Positions 1 through 7,505 are shown, counted from the first letter of the stretch. The stretch: 8,093 nt of DNA from Bacillota bacterium (GCA_023433615.1 JAEZCJ010000045.1:1-8093); one strand, 5' to 3'. Numbers and translations are program-made. Notes: a model not told the origin generated them from the letters alone.

Positions 1-3
1 TCA

Positions 4-1653
4 TTAATGAGCGCGGCGGCGCAGGCGCAAGAGCCGGCCGAACAGCTTGCGCAGCGGCCCCGGGAAAGAATCCGCATCCTGTTTCGTCACGACGCCGAGC
101 AGCACGAGAAGAATCAGGTATACGATCCCGATTACGATCCCTGCCGCAGCCGCGGTCAAGAAGCTCGCAAGCTTAAGAGGCAGCCCGTCCAAGAGCAGCA
201 GCCCTGCGCTGTCCACGCCCCAGCCGACCAATGCGGTTACCGCGATCGCGATCAGGTATGGACGCCATTTCGCGCCTAGTATCTGCAGCTTTCTCACTTT
301 ACGGATCGAGGCGAAATTCAGCAGCGTAATATACAGGAAGCTGATCGTAGAAGCGATGATGAGGCCGTACACGCCGAGCAGCGGCCCCAGCGCCCAGCTA
401 AGGGCGAACTTTAAGATCATGCCTGTCACCGTATGATACATCGCTTGACGCGGTTTGCCGAGTCCGAACAGAATCGAGTTCGTCGTCATCATCGTAATCT
501 GCAGAATCGTGCCGGCCGTCAAGGCGGCCACGACGCCTGCCCCGCCCGGCGTATAGATCAGGCTCGTGATGGAGGGGGCCGCTACCGTCATCGCGACGGC
601 AGCCGGTACGCCGGTATAGAGGACAATCCGCATGACGAGCGAGATCTGCCGCTCCACCTCCAGCATGTTCCGCTTGGCATACGCAGTCGAGATGACCGGG
701 ATGATCGATTGGCTGAGCGCAACGGCCAGAATGACCGGGATGCCGGCAATCGGCTGCGCCTTCATGCCAAGCGCCGATAGAGCGGCATCGATTGCCTCCT
801 GGCTGCTGTAGAACGCCTTCGTCATCGGGTAGAACAGATTCGTATCGATCGTATAGAAGAATTGAACCGTCATCGCGGTCAGTACGATCGGCACCGACAT
901 GCGGAAAATCTCGCGGTAGATGTCGCGCAGCCTGCTCTTCCTCTTCTGGCCCCGCTGCGTGCGAGCGCCGGTATAGGAATAGCTTCGGGATCGCGCCGCT
1001 TCATCCGCCTTCTTCAGCTTGTAAGCATACCCTAGCATGACGAGGAACGCCCCGATGCTGCCGAACACGCTGCCATACACGGCGCCTGCGGACACCCATT
1101 CGTCGCTATAGCCCCACTGCAGCAGCACGAGGGCAATGCCGACGCCCGCAACGACTCGCAGAATCTGCTCGATGATCTGCGAGACGCCGCCGGCCGTCAT
1201 GAATTGCCTGCCCTGGAAATAGCCGCGCATCATCGCGATGACAGGGAATAGCAGCAGCGTCGGCGCAACCGCTCGGATCGATTGGGCAGCGCCGGGATTA
1301 TGGCTGATATGCGTCGCGATGAACGGCGCGAACAGATAGAGCAGCCCTGCGATCAGCACCCCCGCAACGATGCCGAAATACAGCGATGCCCGATAGATTT
1401 CCTCGGCCTCGCCGATGCGCCCCTGCGCATACCGTTCCGATACCATCTTGCTGATCGTGCTCGGTAAGCCGCCCGTCGCGATGACTAACAGCAGAAGATA
1501 AATATTGTTAGCGGCGGAGAAATAGCCGTCGCCTGCTTCCGTCAACATATAATCCAGCGGCACGCGCTGGAAGATGCCGAGGAATCGGGCCACCAGCGCC
1601 GCCGCCGCTAAGATGATCGTGCCTTTAATGAGAGAATCCTTTTTCAAGCTCAC
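4..1653 (-). CDS. Putative polysaccharide/lipid flippase of the SpoVB/MurJ (MOP superfamily) type
   Basis: Integral membrane protein of 549 residues with about 14 hydrophobic segments, the usual size for SpoVB/YabM/MurJ-like exporters, which flip lipid-linked cell-wall or polysaccharide precursors across the membrane. The N-terminus (an IKGT then AAAALVARFLG stretch, residues 9-26) and RGYFQG at 143-148 are typical of the SpoVB group. A strongly basic cytoplasmic loop (about 212-247) sits between the two six-to-seven-helix halves, and the C-terminus is also basic (RKLFGRLLRLRRR, 535-547). The start is GTG; it fits the family N-terminus but has only a weak SD (GGAGAGG 15 nt upstream, 1669-1675), so it may depend on coupling to the thuA-like gene whose stop is 26 bp upstream. 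The stop forms TAATGA at the window edge. Paralogues are common in spore formers, so I do not assign spoVB, murJ or yabM. The family is clear; the exact substrate is unknown. Confidence 0.93.
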   Translation of the reverse strand: MSLKKDSLIKGTIILAAAALVARFLGIFQRVPLDYMLTEAGDGYFSAANNIYLLLLVIATGGLPSTISKMVSERYAQGRIGEAEEIYRASLYFGIVAGVLIAGLLYLFAPFIATHISHNPGAAQSIRAVAPTLLLFPVIAMMRGYFQGRQFMTAGGVSQIIEQILRVVAGVGIALVLLQWGYSDEWVSAGAVYGSVFGSIGAFLVMLGYAYKLKKADEAARSRSYSYTGARTQRGQKRKSRLRDIYREIFRMSVPIVLTAMTVQFFYTIDTNLFYPMTKAFYSSQEAIDAALSALGMKAQPIAGIPVILAVALSQSIIPVISTAYAKRNMLEVERQISLVMRIVLYTGVPAAVAMTVAAPSITSLIYTPGGAGVVAALTAGTILQITMMTTNSILFGLGKPRQAMYHTVTGMILKFALSWALGPLLGVYGLIIASTISFLYITLLNFASIRKVRKLQILGAKWRPYLIAIAVTALVGWGVDSAGLLLLDGLPLKLASFLTAAAAGIVIGIVYLILLVLLGVVTKQDADSFPGPLRKLFGRLLRLRRRAH

Positions 1654-1679
1654 TTGTTCGTCCGTCCGCCTCTCCAGCT

Positions 1680-2399
1680 CTACCCTTTAATCGGCTCCAA
1701 TGGCTTATGATTGCCCCGTACCGGCTGCGCTGCTCGCGTAGGAGCGGCCCATCGGACGCCATTCTTGATCACCTGCAGCACCTGCGGGTTGTAGTATGTC
1801 GGGAATGTCTCGTGGCCTGGCCGGAAGTAGAATATTTTGCCCTGTCCCCGGAAGAACGTGCAGCCGCTGCGGAACACCTCTCCGCCTTCGAACCAGCTGA
1901 CGAAGATCAATTCGTCCGGTGCCGGGATGTCGAAATGCTCGCCGTACATCTCTTCATGGTCCAGCGTAATGTACTCCGGAAGCCCTGCCGCGATCGGATG
2001 CGCCGGGTTCACGGTCCAGATGCGCTCCTTCTCGTTCGCCTCGCGCCACTTCAGATCGCAGGACGTACCCATGAGCTTCTTGAATATTTTCGAAAAATGG
2101 CCCGAATGCAGCACGATCAGCCCCATGCCCTCCAGCACGCGCTGCTGCACGCGGTCGACGATCCGATCCTCTACCTTGTCGTGGCCCATATGCCCCCACC
2201 AGATCAGGACATCCGTCTCGCTTAGCACCTGCTCGGACAAGCCGTGCTCCGGCTCCTCGAGCGTTGCGGTACGGACCGTCACGTCATCGCTCGCGATGCC
2301 CTTGGCGAGCGCTTGATGAATGCCGTCCGGATAGACCTTCGTCACTTCCTCGTGAACTTTCTCGTGCAGATATTCATTCCATACCGTTACGCGTACCAT
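1680..2399 (-). CDS. ThuA-domain protein (trehalose-utilization-like, glutamine-amidotransferase-like fold)
   Basis: Protein of 239 residues matching the ThuA family (Pfam ThuA), a cytoplasmic flavodoxin/class-I-amidotransferase-like fold. ThuA was named from a trehalose catabolism locus in Sinorhizobium; family biochemistry is otherwise poorly defined. Visible landmarks are WNEY near the N-terminus (7-10), DVLIWWGHMGHDKV (63-76), IVLHSGHFSK (95-104) at the nucleophile-elbow-like position with Ser99 in place of the amidotransferase Cys, DHEEMYGEHF (147-156) and YFRPGHETFPTYYNP (191-205). The ATG start has a good SD (AAGGAGAG, 2408-2415, 8 nt spacer). It lies 25 bp after the DUF456 gene and 26 bp before the flippase gene, so it is probably co-transcribed with both. 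No trehalose or sugar-transport gene is nearby, so a role in trehalose use is not supported by context. Confidence 0.92.
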   Translation of the reverse strand: MVRVTVWNEYLHEKVHEEVTKVYPDGIHQALAKGIASDDVTVRTATLEEPEHGLSEQVLSETDVLIWWGHMGHDKVEDRIVDRVQQRVLEGMGLIVLHSGHFSKIFKKLMGTSCDLKWREANEKERIWTVNPAHPIAAGLPEYITLDHEEMYGEHFDIPAPDELIFVSWFEGGEVFRSGCTFFRGQGKIFYFRPGHETFPTYYNPQVLQVIKNGVRWAAPTRAAQPVRGNHKPLEPIKG

Positions 2400-2424
2400 G
2401 CAGCGATCTCTCCTTCATGTCAAT

Positions 2425-2910
2425 TTAGATGATAAGCCACAGCACGAACAGAATGATCATCGCCGCTTGCAGCACGACCTTGACGACGACGCTGGTGAAC
2501 AATCCGATGAGCGACCCCCAGCCGACCTTAAGCGCCTTCTCCGCATTCGCGCCTGCCAAGAGCTCGCCGATGACCGCGCCTGCGAACGGGCCGATGACGA
2601 GGCCGAAGGCCGGGATCACGAACGGTCCGGCAATAATGCCGATCGTGCTCCCGACCACGGATGCCCGCGATCCGCCGTACCGTTTGACCCCCCACGCGTT
2701 CACCGCATAGTCGGCCAGAATCAGCACCGCCAATATTAAGGTTTGTATTGTCCAGAAGAACCATCCGAACGGCTCGAACGAAATCATGAAGCCATAGACG
2801 AAGAATGCCGCATAGATCGCAAGCACGCCTGGGAGAATCGGGTATACGGCGCCTGCCATGCCGACGACGAACAGCACGACGATCAATATCCACGCAATGA
2901 TCTCCAGCAT
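2425..2910 (-). CDS. DUF456 family small membrane protein
   Basis: Membrane protein of 161 residues, the standard length for DUF456 proteins, whose function is not established. It is almost wholly hydrophobic with about four or five membrane segments (roughly 3-22, 26-45, 50-70, 84-118 as a glycine-rich pair, 135-160). Family landmarks are GAVYPILPG (20-28), Asp67 followed by NAWGVKRYGGS (71-81), and the glycine-rich GPFAGAVIGELLAG (107-120). The ATG is preceded by AAAGGGTGA (2918-2926, 7 nt spacer); the last three bases of this SD are the stop codon of the upstream HAD gene, so translation is likely coupled. The assignment to the family is firm; any role is unknown. Confidence 0.9.
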   Translation of the reverse strand: MLEIIAWILIVVLFVVGMAGAVYPILPGVLAIYAAFFVYGFMISFEPFGWFFWTIQTLILAVLILADYAVNAWGVKRYGGSRASVVGSTIGIIAGPFVIPAFGLVIGPFAGAVIGELLAGANAEKALKVGWGSLIGLFTSVVVKVVLQAAMIILFVLWLII

Positions 2911-2917
2911 CGGTCGG

Positions 2918-3670
2918 TCACCCTTTCAAGACCATCTCGCGAATCGCTCGCGCGACGCCGTGGTCCTCATTCGTATCGGTCACATAGTCCGCCTCTGCCT
3001 TCACGACATCCTGCGCATTGCCCATCGCGACGCCGAGGCCGGCCTCCCGGATCATGGTCATGTCGTTCAAGCTGTCGCCCATCGCGACCACTTGCGACAT
3101 GTCGACGCCGAGCAAGGCGCACACCTCTCGCAGTCCAGACGCCTTCGAGATGCCTTGCGGGTTCAGTTCGATATTGGCCGGCGAGGAGTTCGACATCTCC
3201 AGGATGCCCCAGCTCTCGACCGTGCGCCGAATGTCGGCGAGCAGCGGCGGGTTCTCGGAATAGTAGCCGAACTTCAGCCATTGCTTGGCGTCATACGGGA
3301 CATCGTCTCCGATCCAGCGCTCGCGGTTGTATATGCCGTCCACGGCGTAGGCCCAGAACCAGACATCGGATTCTAGCGCCAGCTCGTGAAGACGCTCGAT
3401 CATGCCGGGGTCCATCAATGTCCGCTTATGCAGGTTGTACGGGCTGTGCCAGATCTCGCTGCCGTTCACGTTGACCATCGGGACGTCCATGAGTCCCAAC
3501 TGCTCAGCGTATGGCAATGCGCTCTGGAAGCCTCGGCCGGTCGCGAAAATCACGGTTATGCCGGCAGCCTGCGCCTTGCGGATCCATTCGATGTTCGTCT
3601 TGCTGATCTCTTGCCTGTCGTTCAATAGCGTTCCGTCCATGTCCAAGGCGATTAGTCGATAATGTACCAT
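2918..3670 (-). CDS. Cof-type HAD-IIB family phosphatase
   Basis: Cytoplasmic phosphohydrolase of 250 residues. The HAD motifs are all present: motif I DMDGT with nucleophile Asp10 and acid Asp12, motif II Thr44 in FATGR, motif III Lys176 in GISKASGL, and motif IV GDSLND (198-203) with the Mg-binding acidic residues. The C2-type cap lies between motifs II and III (about 80-170), as in Cof/YidA-like enzymes that dephosphorylate sugar phosphates, FMN or similar small phosphorylated metabolites; the substrate cannot be read from sequence. The start is well fixed: ATG with SD AAAGGAGG (3676-3683, 5 nt spacer). It is the first gene after a promoter at 3697-3726 and its stop overlaps the SD of the DUF456 gene, 7 bp away. 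Confidence 0.94.
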   Translation of the reverse strand: MVHYRLIALDMDGTLLNDRQEISKTNIEWIRKAQAAGITVIFATGRGFQSALPYAEQLGLMDVPMVNVNGSEIWHSPYNLHKRTLMDPGMIERLHELALESDVWFWAYAVDGIYNRERWIGDDVPYDAKQWLKFGYYSENPPLLADIRRTVESWGILEMSNSSPANIELNPQGISKASGLREVCALLGVDMSQVVAMGDSLNDMTMIREAGLGVAMGNAQDVVKAEADYVTDTNEDHGVARAIREMVLKG

Positions 3671-3675
3671 GCACG

Positions 3676-3683
3676 CCTCCTTT
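3676..3683 (-). promoter_or_regulatory. Strong ribosome binding site of the HAD phosphatase gene
   Basis: AAAGGAGG on the minus strand, 5 nt before the ATG at 3670. This is the best conventional SD among the eight minus-strand genes and fixes that start. Confidence 0.85.
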
Positions 3684-3696
3684 CGATGTCATTGCC

Positions 3697-3726
3697 ATTT
3701 TAGCATAACTTGGGCACAGTTGTGAA
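3697..3726 (-). promoter_or_regulatory. Sigma-A-like promoter of the HAD-DUF456-ThuA-flippase operon
   Basis: On the minus strand: TTCACA (3721-3726; 5 of 6 matches to TTGACA), an 18-nt spacer, then TAAAAT (3697-3702; 5 of 6 matches to TATAAT). The -10 is preceded by TGC, giving an extended -10 (TG-N). The -10 lies about 26 bp upstream of the HAD start codon, giving a short leader that contains only the SD. It is the only clear promoter before the four downstream genes, whose 7-26 bp gaps leave little room for others. Confidence 0.65.
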
Positions 3727-3782
3727 AACTGCGGGTTGGCGATATCACTCCTGCATGTTGGCTTGCGGACGTCAAGCAGCAA

Positions 3783-3816
3783 GAAGCCTCGCCGGCTGGA
3801 TGCTTGGCGAGGCTTC
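3783..3816 (-). terminator. Probable terminator hairpin after mntD
   Basis: Perfect 11-bp GC-rich inverted repeat (3783-3793 GAAGCCTCGCC with 3806-3816) around a 12-nt loop, 28 bp beyond the mntD stop. On the minus strand the stem is followed by TTGCTGCTTGAC after the stem-terminal CTTC, so the U-tract is poor. It lies between the mntD stop and the promoter of the next operon, exactly where termination is expected. It may be a weak intrinsic terminator or only an mRNA 3'-end stabiliser. Confidence 0.55.
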
Positions 3817-3843
3817 GATTCACGGTTTCGTATGGGAGGCGGC

Positions 3844-4731
3844 TCATGCGGCCGCATGCTCGATGGCCGCACGCCGGCGGCGAATGTAGCGCGGCAGCAT
3901 GCCTTGCGACGGCGAGAACAGGAACGTCAGCACGAACAGCGCAAGCGCGACGGTGACCATGGAGCCTGCGATCGAGGCGTCCAGCAGGACGGCCATATAG
4001 TAGCCGAGCACCGTGCTCGCGACGCCGACTGCCACGCTGAGGCCGATCATGACGCCGAGCCGTTCGGTGAGCAGATACGCCGTCGATGCCGGAATGACCA
4101 GCATGCCGACGACGAGGATCGCGCCGACGCTCTCGAAGGAGCTGACCGTCGCCATCGACACCATGCCCATAAGCAGGTAGTGGAACAGCGCCACGGGAAT
4201 GCCGACGGCCGCCGCGAGCGCAGGATCGAAGGCGCATAGCTTGAATTGCTTGTAGAACAGCGACACGACCGCGATAACGATGAAGAGCGTGAAGCCGAGC
4301 AGCCATACCGCCTTCGGAACGGCATCGATGCCGAATAGCGTAATCGTGTTCCAATGCACGTAGGCGATCTCGCCGTAGAGCACGCAGTCCAGGTCCAGAT
4401 CGACCTGGCGGGCATTCATGCTGACGAGCACGACGCCGACCGCGAACAGCGCCGTGAACACGACGCCGATCGATGCGTCCGACTGCACGCCGCTCTGATG
4501 GAACCACTGGATAAGGAACACCGTTACGAGGCCCAGCACCGACGCGCCCAGCAGCATGATCAACGAATCGCGCGTTCCGCTCACGAGGAAGGCGATGACG
4601 ATGCCCGGCAGCACCGAGTGGCTGATCGCGTCGCCGATAAGCGCCATGCGCCGCAGGACGAGGAAGGCGCCGAGAACCGCGCAGCAAGCCGCGACAAGCG
4701 AGCCGGTCAGCAGAATCCAGAAGTCGATCAT
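3844..4731 (-). CDS. mntD: Metal (manganese-type) ABC transporter permease, ABC-3 family, second subunit
   Basis: Integral membrane permease of 295 residues, ABC-3 family (as ZnuB, TroC/D, MntC/D), with about 8-9 membrane helices. GDAISHSVLPG (33-43) is the conserved early family motif; the acidic DLDLDCVLYGEIA (111-123) matches the corresponding segment of manganese/zinc permeases, and KQFKLCAFDPALA (161-173) is the conserved cytoplasmic coupling-type region that should contact the ATPase. A long glycine/serine-rich helix block follows (198-275), and the C-terminus is basic (RYIRRRRAA). The start ATG overlaps the stop of the upstream permease gene by 4 bp (ATGA), with SD-like GGAAGG about 9 nt before it. 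The two permeases most likely form a heterodimer. The symbol follows the Bacillus mntABCD order; Zn or Fe transport cannot be excluded. Confidence 0.9.
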   Translation of the reverse strand: MIDFWILLTGSLVAACCAVLGAFLVLRRMALIGDAISHSVLPGIVIAFLVSGTRDSLIMLLGASVLGLVTVFLIQWFHQSGVQSDASIGVVFTALFAVGVVLVSMNARQVDLDLDCVLYGEIAYVHWNTITLFGIDAVPKAVWLLGFTLFIVIAVVSLFYKQFKLCAFDPALAAAVGIPVALFHYLLMGMVSMATVSSFESVGAILVVGMLVIPASTAYLLTERLGVMIGLSVAVGVASTVLGYYMAVLLDASIAGSMVTVALALFVLTFLFSPSQGMLPRYIRRRRAAIEHAAA

Positions 4732-5699
4732 AACGTGGCACCTTCCTTCACTGAAGCATGACTCTTTTGAAGCTGCTGCTGTTGCTGCTGTCTCGATTCT
4801 GCCATCTCGCGCTTAACCTCCGCCTTCGCTTTGCGGTGGATCAGCTTCTTCGCCAGCAATCCCTTGCGCGGACCGAACAATAGCGAGAAGACGAACACGA
4901 GCGTAGCGGACAGGACGCTGAGCGGACCGGTCGGCATATTGTCGACCGATGCGCTGATTAGAGTGCCGACAGCGCCGCTCAGTGCGCCGAACAGGCCGGC
5001 CAGCACGACCATCCAGCCGAGCCGGTCCGTCCAGTAGCGGGCCGACACGGCCGGCGTAATCAGCAACGCGGCTACGAGTACGACGCCTACCGCTTGGATG
5101 CCGATGACGACCGACACGACCATGAAGAACATAATCAAGTGATCCAGCATCACGACCGGATATCCCAATCCCTTGGCGAAGCCCGGATCGAACGAGACGA
5201 GCTTGAATTCCTTGAACAGCGCGGTACAGCCTAGAATGAGCAGGCTGCATACGATCAGCATCGTCGTGACATCCGAGCCGATCAACGAAGCGGCCTGACC
5301 GAACAAGAATTTATCGAGTCCGCTCTGGTTGCCGTTGCCGCTGTGCTGAATCTGCGTCAGGAGCACGATCCCGATGCCGAAGAATCCGGACAGCACGATC
5401 CCCATGGCCGCATCGGACTTCAGCTTCGAATGGCGCGTAATCCAGCTGATGCCGAACGTCGCCACGACCCCGGCAATGCCGGCGCCGATCAGGAAGCCGA
5501 GAATCGACTTCGTGCCCGTCAGCATGAAGGCGATGCAGATGCCCGGAAGCGCCGCATGCGCCAGCGTATCGCCCATCAAGCTCTGCTTGCGCAGGTAAGC
5601 GAAGGTCCCGATGAGGCCGCTGCTCAAGCCGAGCAGCATGCAGCCGAGCAGAATCCACTGCGTATTCGGGTCACGTAAGATAGCGAGCAGGTCTGTCAT
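4728..5699 (-). CDS. mntC: Metal (manganese-type) ABC transporter permease, ABC-3 family, first subunit
   Basis: ABC-3 family permease of 323 residues with 8-9 membrane helices. GDTLAHAALPG (43-53) is the family motif; GLDKFLFGQAASL (127-139) and FKEFKLVSFDPGFAKGLG (162-179) are the conserved acceptor and coupling regions. The family core ends near residue 285; beyond it is a charged, soluble tail (RKAKAEVKREM) ending in six consecutive Gln (304-309) and another at 311, encoded by a CAG/CAA run at 4773-4790. Such a tail is not part of the conserved domain. The ATG has SD AGGTGA (5707-5712), which contains the stop codon of mntB, and the gene end overlaps mntD by 4 bp. Both junctions imply coupled translation of a single transporter complex. 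Confidence 0.91.
   Translation of the reverse strand: MTDLLAILRDPNTQWILLGCMLLGLSSGLIGTFAYLRKQSLMGDTLAHAALPGICIAFMLTGTKSILGFLIGAGIAGVVATFGISWITRHSKLKSDAAMGIVLSGFFGIGIVLLTQIQHSGNGNQSGLDKFLFGQAASLIGSDVTTMLIVCSLLILGCTALFKEFKLVSFDPGFAKGLGYPVVMLDHLIMFFMVVSVVIGIQAVGVVLVAALLITPAVSARYWTDRLGWMVVLAGLFGALSGAVGTLISASVDNMPTGPLSVLSATLVFVFSLLFGPRKGLLAKKLIHRKAKAEVKREMAESRQQQQQQLQKSHASVKEGATL
4773..4790 (-). repeat. CAG/CAA trinucleotide run encoding polyglutamine
   Basis: Six consecutive glutamine codons (CAG CAG CAA CAG CAG CAG on the minus strand) in the C-terminal tail of mntC. Five of the six are CAG, so the tract could change length by slippage without a frameshift. Confidence 0.9.
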
Positions 5700-5706
5700 C
5701 TTATGC

Positions 5707-6489
5707 TCACCTGCTCTCTACCGGCTGATGCTCGGCCGGATCGTTCTCCAGCCGATCCAGGAATCCGAGACGACCGCCGTACGTCCGCTGCAGCTGCTCG
5801 CGCGTGAATGTCGCGTCAGTCGGACCGAAAGCTTGCAGCGTCACATTGAGCAGCAGCACGGTGTCGTAGTATTCCCGCACCGTTGCCAGATCGTGATGCA
5901 CGACGATGACGGTTCTGCCTAACCGCTTCAATTCCTGCAGTAAGGTGACAATTGCCTTCTCCGTCGCGGCATCCACCCCTGCGAACGGCTCATCCATGAA
6001 GTAGAGCAATGCATCCTGCGCCAATGCCCGCGCGAGGAAGACGCGCTGCTGCTGGCCGCCGGACAGCTGGCTAATTTGACGCGCTGCGAAATCCGCCATC
6101 CCTACCTTCGCCAAACATTCGAGCGCGATCCGCTTATCTGCGGCTCCCGGCCTTCTGAACCACCCGAGCCTGCCGTAGCGCCCCATGAGCACGACGTCCA
6201 GCGCATTCGTCGGGAAATCCCAGTCGACGGATTCCCGCTGCGGCACATAACCCACCAGCTTGCGGTTCTCGTTGTACGGCTTGCCGAATACGCGCACTTC
6301 GCCGGACAGGCGCGGAATCAGGCCGAGAATCGCCTTGATCAGCGTGGACTTGCCTGCGCCGTTAGGACCAATGATGCCGACCAGCTGCCCTTCGCCGACG
6401 CTGAACGAGACATCCTGCAGCACGGGCTTTTTCTGATAAGCGGCACTGATGCCCGTCACTTCCAGCGGCAGCTGCGATTGATCTCCCAT
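5707..6489 (-). CDS. mntB: Metal (manganese-type) ABC transporter ATP-binding protein
   Basis: Cytoplasmic ATPase subunit of 260 residues from the preferred ATG at 6489. In this numbering: Walker A GPNGAGKST (41-49), Q-loop Gln84 in YVPQRESVDWDFP, signature LSGGQQQR (142-149), Walker B LLYFMDEP (161-168), D-loop GVD, and switch His199 in VVHHDL. The QRESVDWDFP segment and the MGRYGRLGWFRRP stretch are typical of the MntB/TroB/ZnuC-like metal importers. A GTG at 6510 would add seven residues, but it lacks an SD, whereas the ATG at 6489 has AGGTGA 5 nt upstream (6495-6500). The gene follows mntA by 38 bp, and its TGA stop lies in the SD of mntC. It supplies the ATP hydrolysis for the importer formed by the neighbouring permeases and lipoprotein. 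Confidence 0.94.
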   Translation of the reverse strand: MGDQSQLPLEVTGISAAYQKKPVLQDVSFSVGEGQLVGIIGPNGAGKSTLIKAILGLIPRLSGEVRVFGKPYNENRKLVGYVPQRESVDWDFPTNALDVVLMGRYGRLGWFRRPGAADKRIALECLAKVGMADFAARQISQLSGGQQQRVFLARALAQDALLYFMDEPFAGVDAATEKAIVTLLQELKRLGRTVIVVHHDLATVREYYDTVLLLNVTLQAFGPTDATFTREQLQRTYGGRLGFLDRLENDPAEHQPVESR

Positions 6490-6494
6490 GATCT

Positions 6495-6500
6495 TCACCT
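6495..6500 (-). promoter_or_regulatory. Ribosome binding site deciding the mntB start
   Basis: AGGTGA on the minus strand, 5 nt before the ATG at 6489. It favours this ATG over the in-frame GTG at 6510, which has no recognisable SD upstream. Confidence 0.7.
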
Positions 6501-6527
6501 TCTCTTTCACTGCACTCGGCAGTCGGA

Positions 6528-7505
6528 TTACTTCAACGCATTCGCGATTGTATCCACATTATGCCGGACCATGCCGATGTAAGTACCTTCCGGAGTACCT
6601 TCTTCGCCCATCGCGTCGGAGAACAGCTCCCCGCCGATCGCCACCTCGTGGCCGAGCTTCGACGCTCCCTCAATGACGGCTTCGATCGAACGTTTCGGCA
6701 CGCTGGATTCGATGAATACGGCTTTGATTTCGTTCTCGACCAGGAAGTCCCTCAGCGCAGAAACATCCCTGGAGCCGTATTCGGATGCCGTGCTGATACC
6801 CTGCAGCCCCATCACCTCTATGCCGTAGGCCTTGCCGAAATAGCCAAACGCATCATGCGCCGTCACGAGCACGCGTCCGGCTTCCGGAATCTCGGCCATC
6901 CGCTCAGTCGCGTATTGATCGAGCTCCTGAAGCTCTCCGATATAAGCGGCAGCCTGAGCCTCATAGTCCGCGCTGTTGGCTTCGTCGTGTTCGATTAGCG
7001 TATCGCGGACGACTTCCGCGACGATGATCCAATGCTCGACATCGAACCAGACATGCGGATCGAGCGCTGCGTTGCCTTGCTGGTCCGCCGTGATGAGCCG
7101 ATCCTCCGGGATCGCCTCGGCGACGGCCACGGTCGGCTTGCGGTCGGACAGCTTCTCCATCATCTCCGCCATCGTGCCCTCGAGATGCAGCCCGTTATAG
7201 AAGACGATCTCCGCATCGTCCAATCGCCGAATGTCGCCTTGCGAAGCCTTGTAGAGATGAGGGTCCGTTCCCGGCCCCATCAAGCCCGTTACGTCCACGT
7301 GCTCGCCGCCGACCTCGCGGACGACATCGGCGATCATGCCGGTCGTGGCGGTCACTTTCAGCTTGCTGTCTGCCGCGCTGTCTTGCTTCCCGTTGCTCGC
7401 CTGCCCGCATGCGCTTATGACGAGGGCCGCTACTACTAGGAACAGCATCGTCATCAGCCATCGCTGGAAAGCCGACCGTTTGGCGGACCTTGTTGGTTTT
7501 TTCAT
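6528..7505 (-). CDS. mntA: Metal (manganese-type) ABC transporter substrate-binding lipoprotein, cluster A-I
   Basis: Extracytoplasmic metal-binding lipoprotein of 325 residues. It has a basic N-region, a hydrophobic core (about 17-32) and a lipobox ISAC with lipidated Cys33. The mature part is a ZnuA/TroA/PsaA-type two-lobe binding protein. The four expected metal ligands are visible: His83 in GTDPHLY, His151 in LDPHVWFD, His217 in TAHDAFGYFG and Asp297 in LFSDAMG; GTPEGTYIGM (303-312) is the typical C-terminal segment. The His3-Asp set is that of TroA-like proteins. There is no His-rich loop of the kind common in zinc-specific ZnuA, so Mn is favoured, helped by the MntR-like box upstream, but Zn is possible. 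The ATG has SD GGTGAG (7511-7516, 5 nt spacer) and is the first gene of the operon. Confidence 0.93.
   Translation of the reverse strand: MKKPTRSAKRSAFQRWLMTMLFLVVAALVISACGQASNGKQDSAADSKLKVTATTGMIADVVREVGGEHVDVTGLMGPGTDPHLYKASQGDIRRLDDAEIVFYNGLHLEGTMAEMMEKLSDRKPTVAVAEAIPEDRLITADQQGNAALDPHVWFDVEHWIIVAEVVRDTLIEHDEANSADYEAQAAAYIGELQELDQYATERMAEIPEAGRVLVTAHDAFGYFGKAYGIEVMGLQGISTASEYGSRDVSALRDFLVENEIKAVFIESSVPKRSIEAVIEGASKLGHEVAIGGELFSDAMGEEGTPEGTYIGMVRHNVDTIANALK

Noticed and set aside
2743..3474. Long plus-strand ORF (243 codons) opposite the HAD gene, and similar long plus-strand frames throughout 1-7500
   Set aside because: They are antisense shadows of clear minus-strand genes in GC-rich DNA; they are Arg/His/Pro-rich, show no family features and lack good SD sequences.
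6490..6510. GTG at 6510 as the mntB start
   Set aside because: No SD precedes it, whereas the ATG at 6489 has AGGTGA at 5 nt spacing; the extra seven residues are not part of the ATPase domain.
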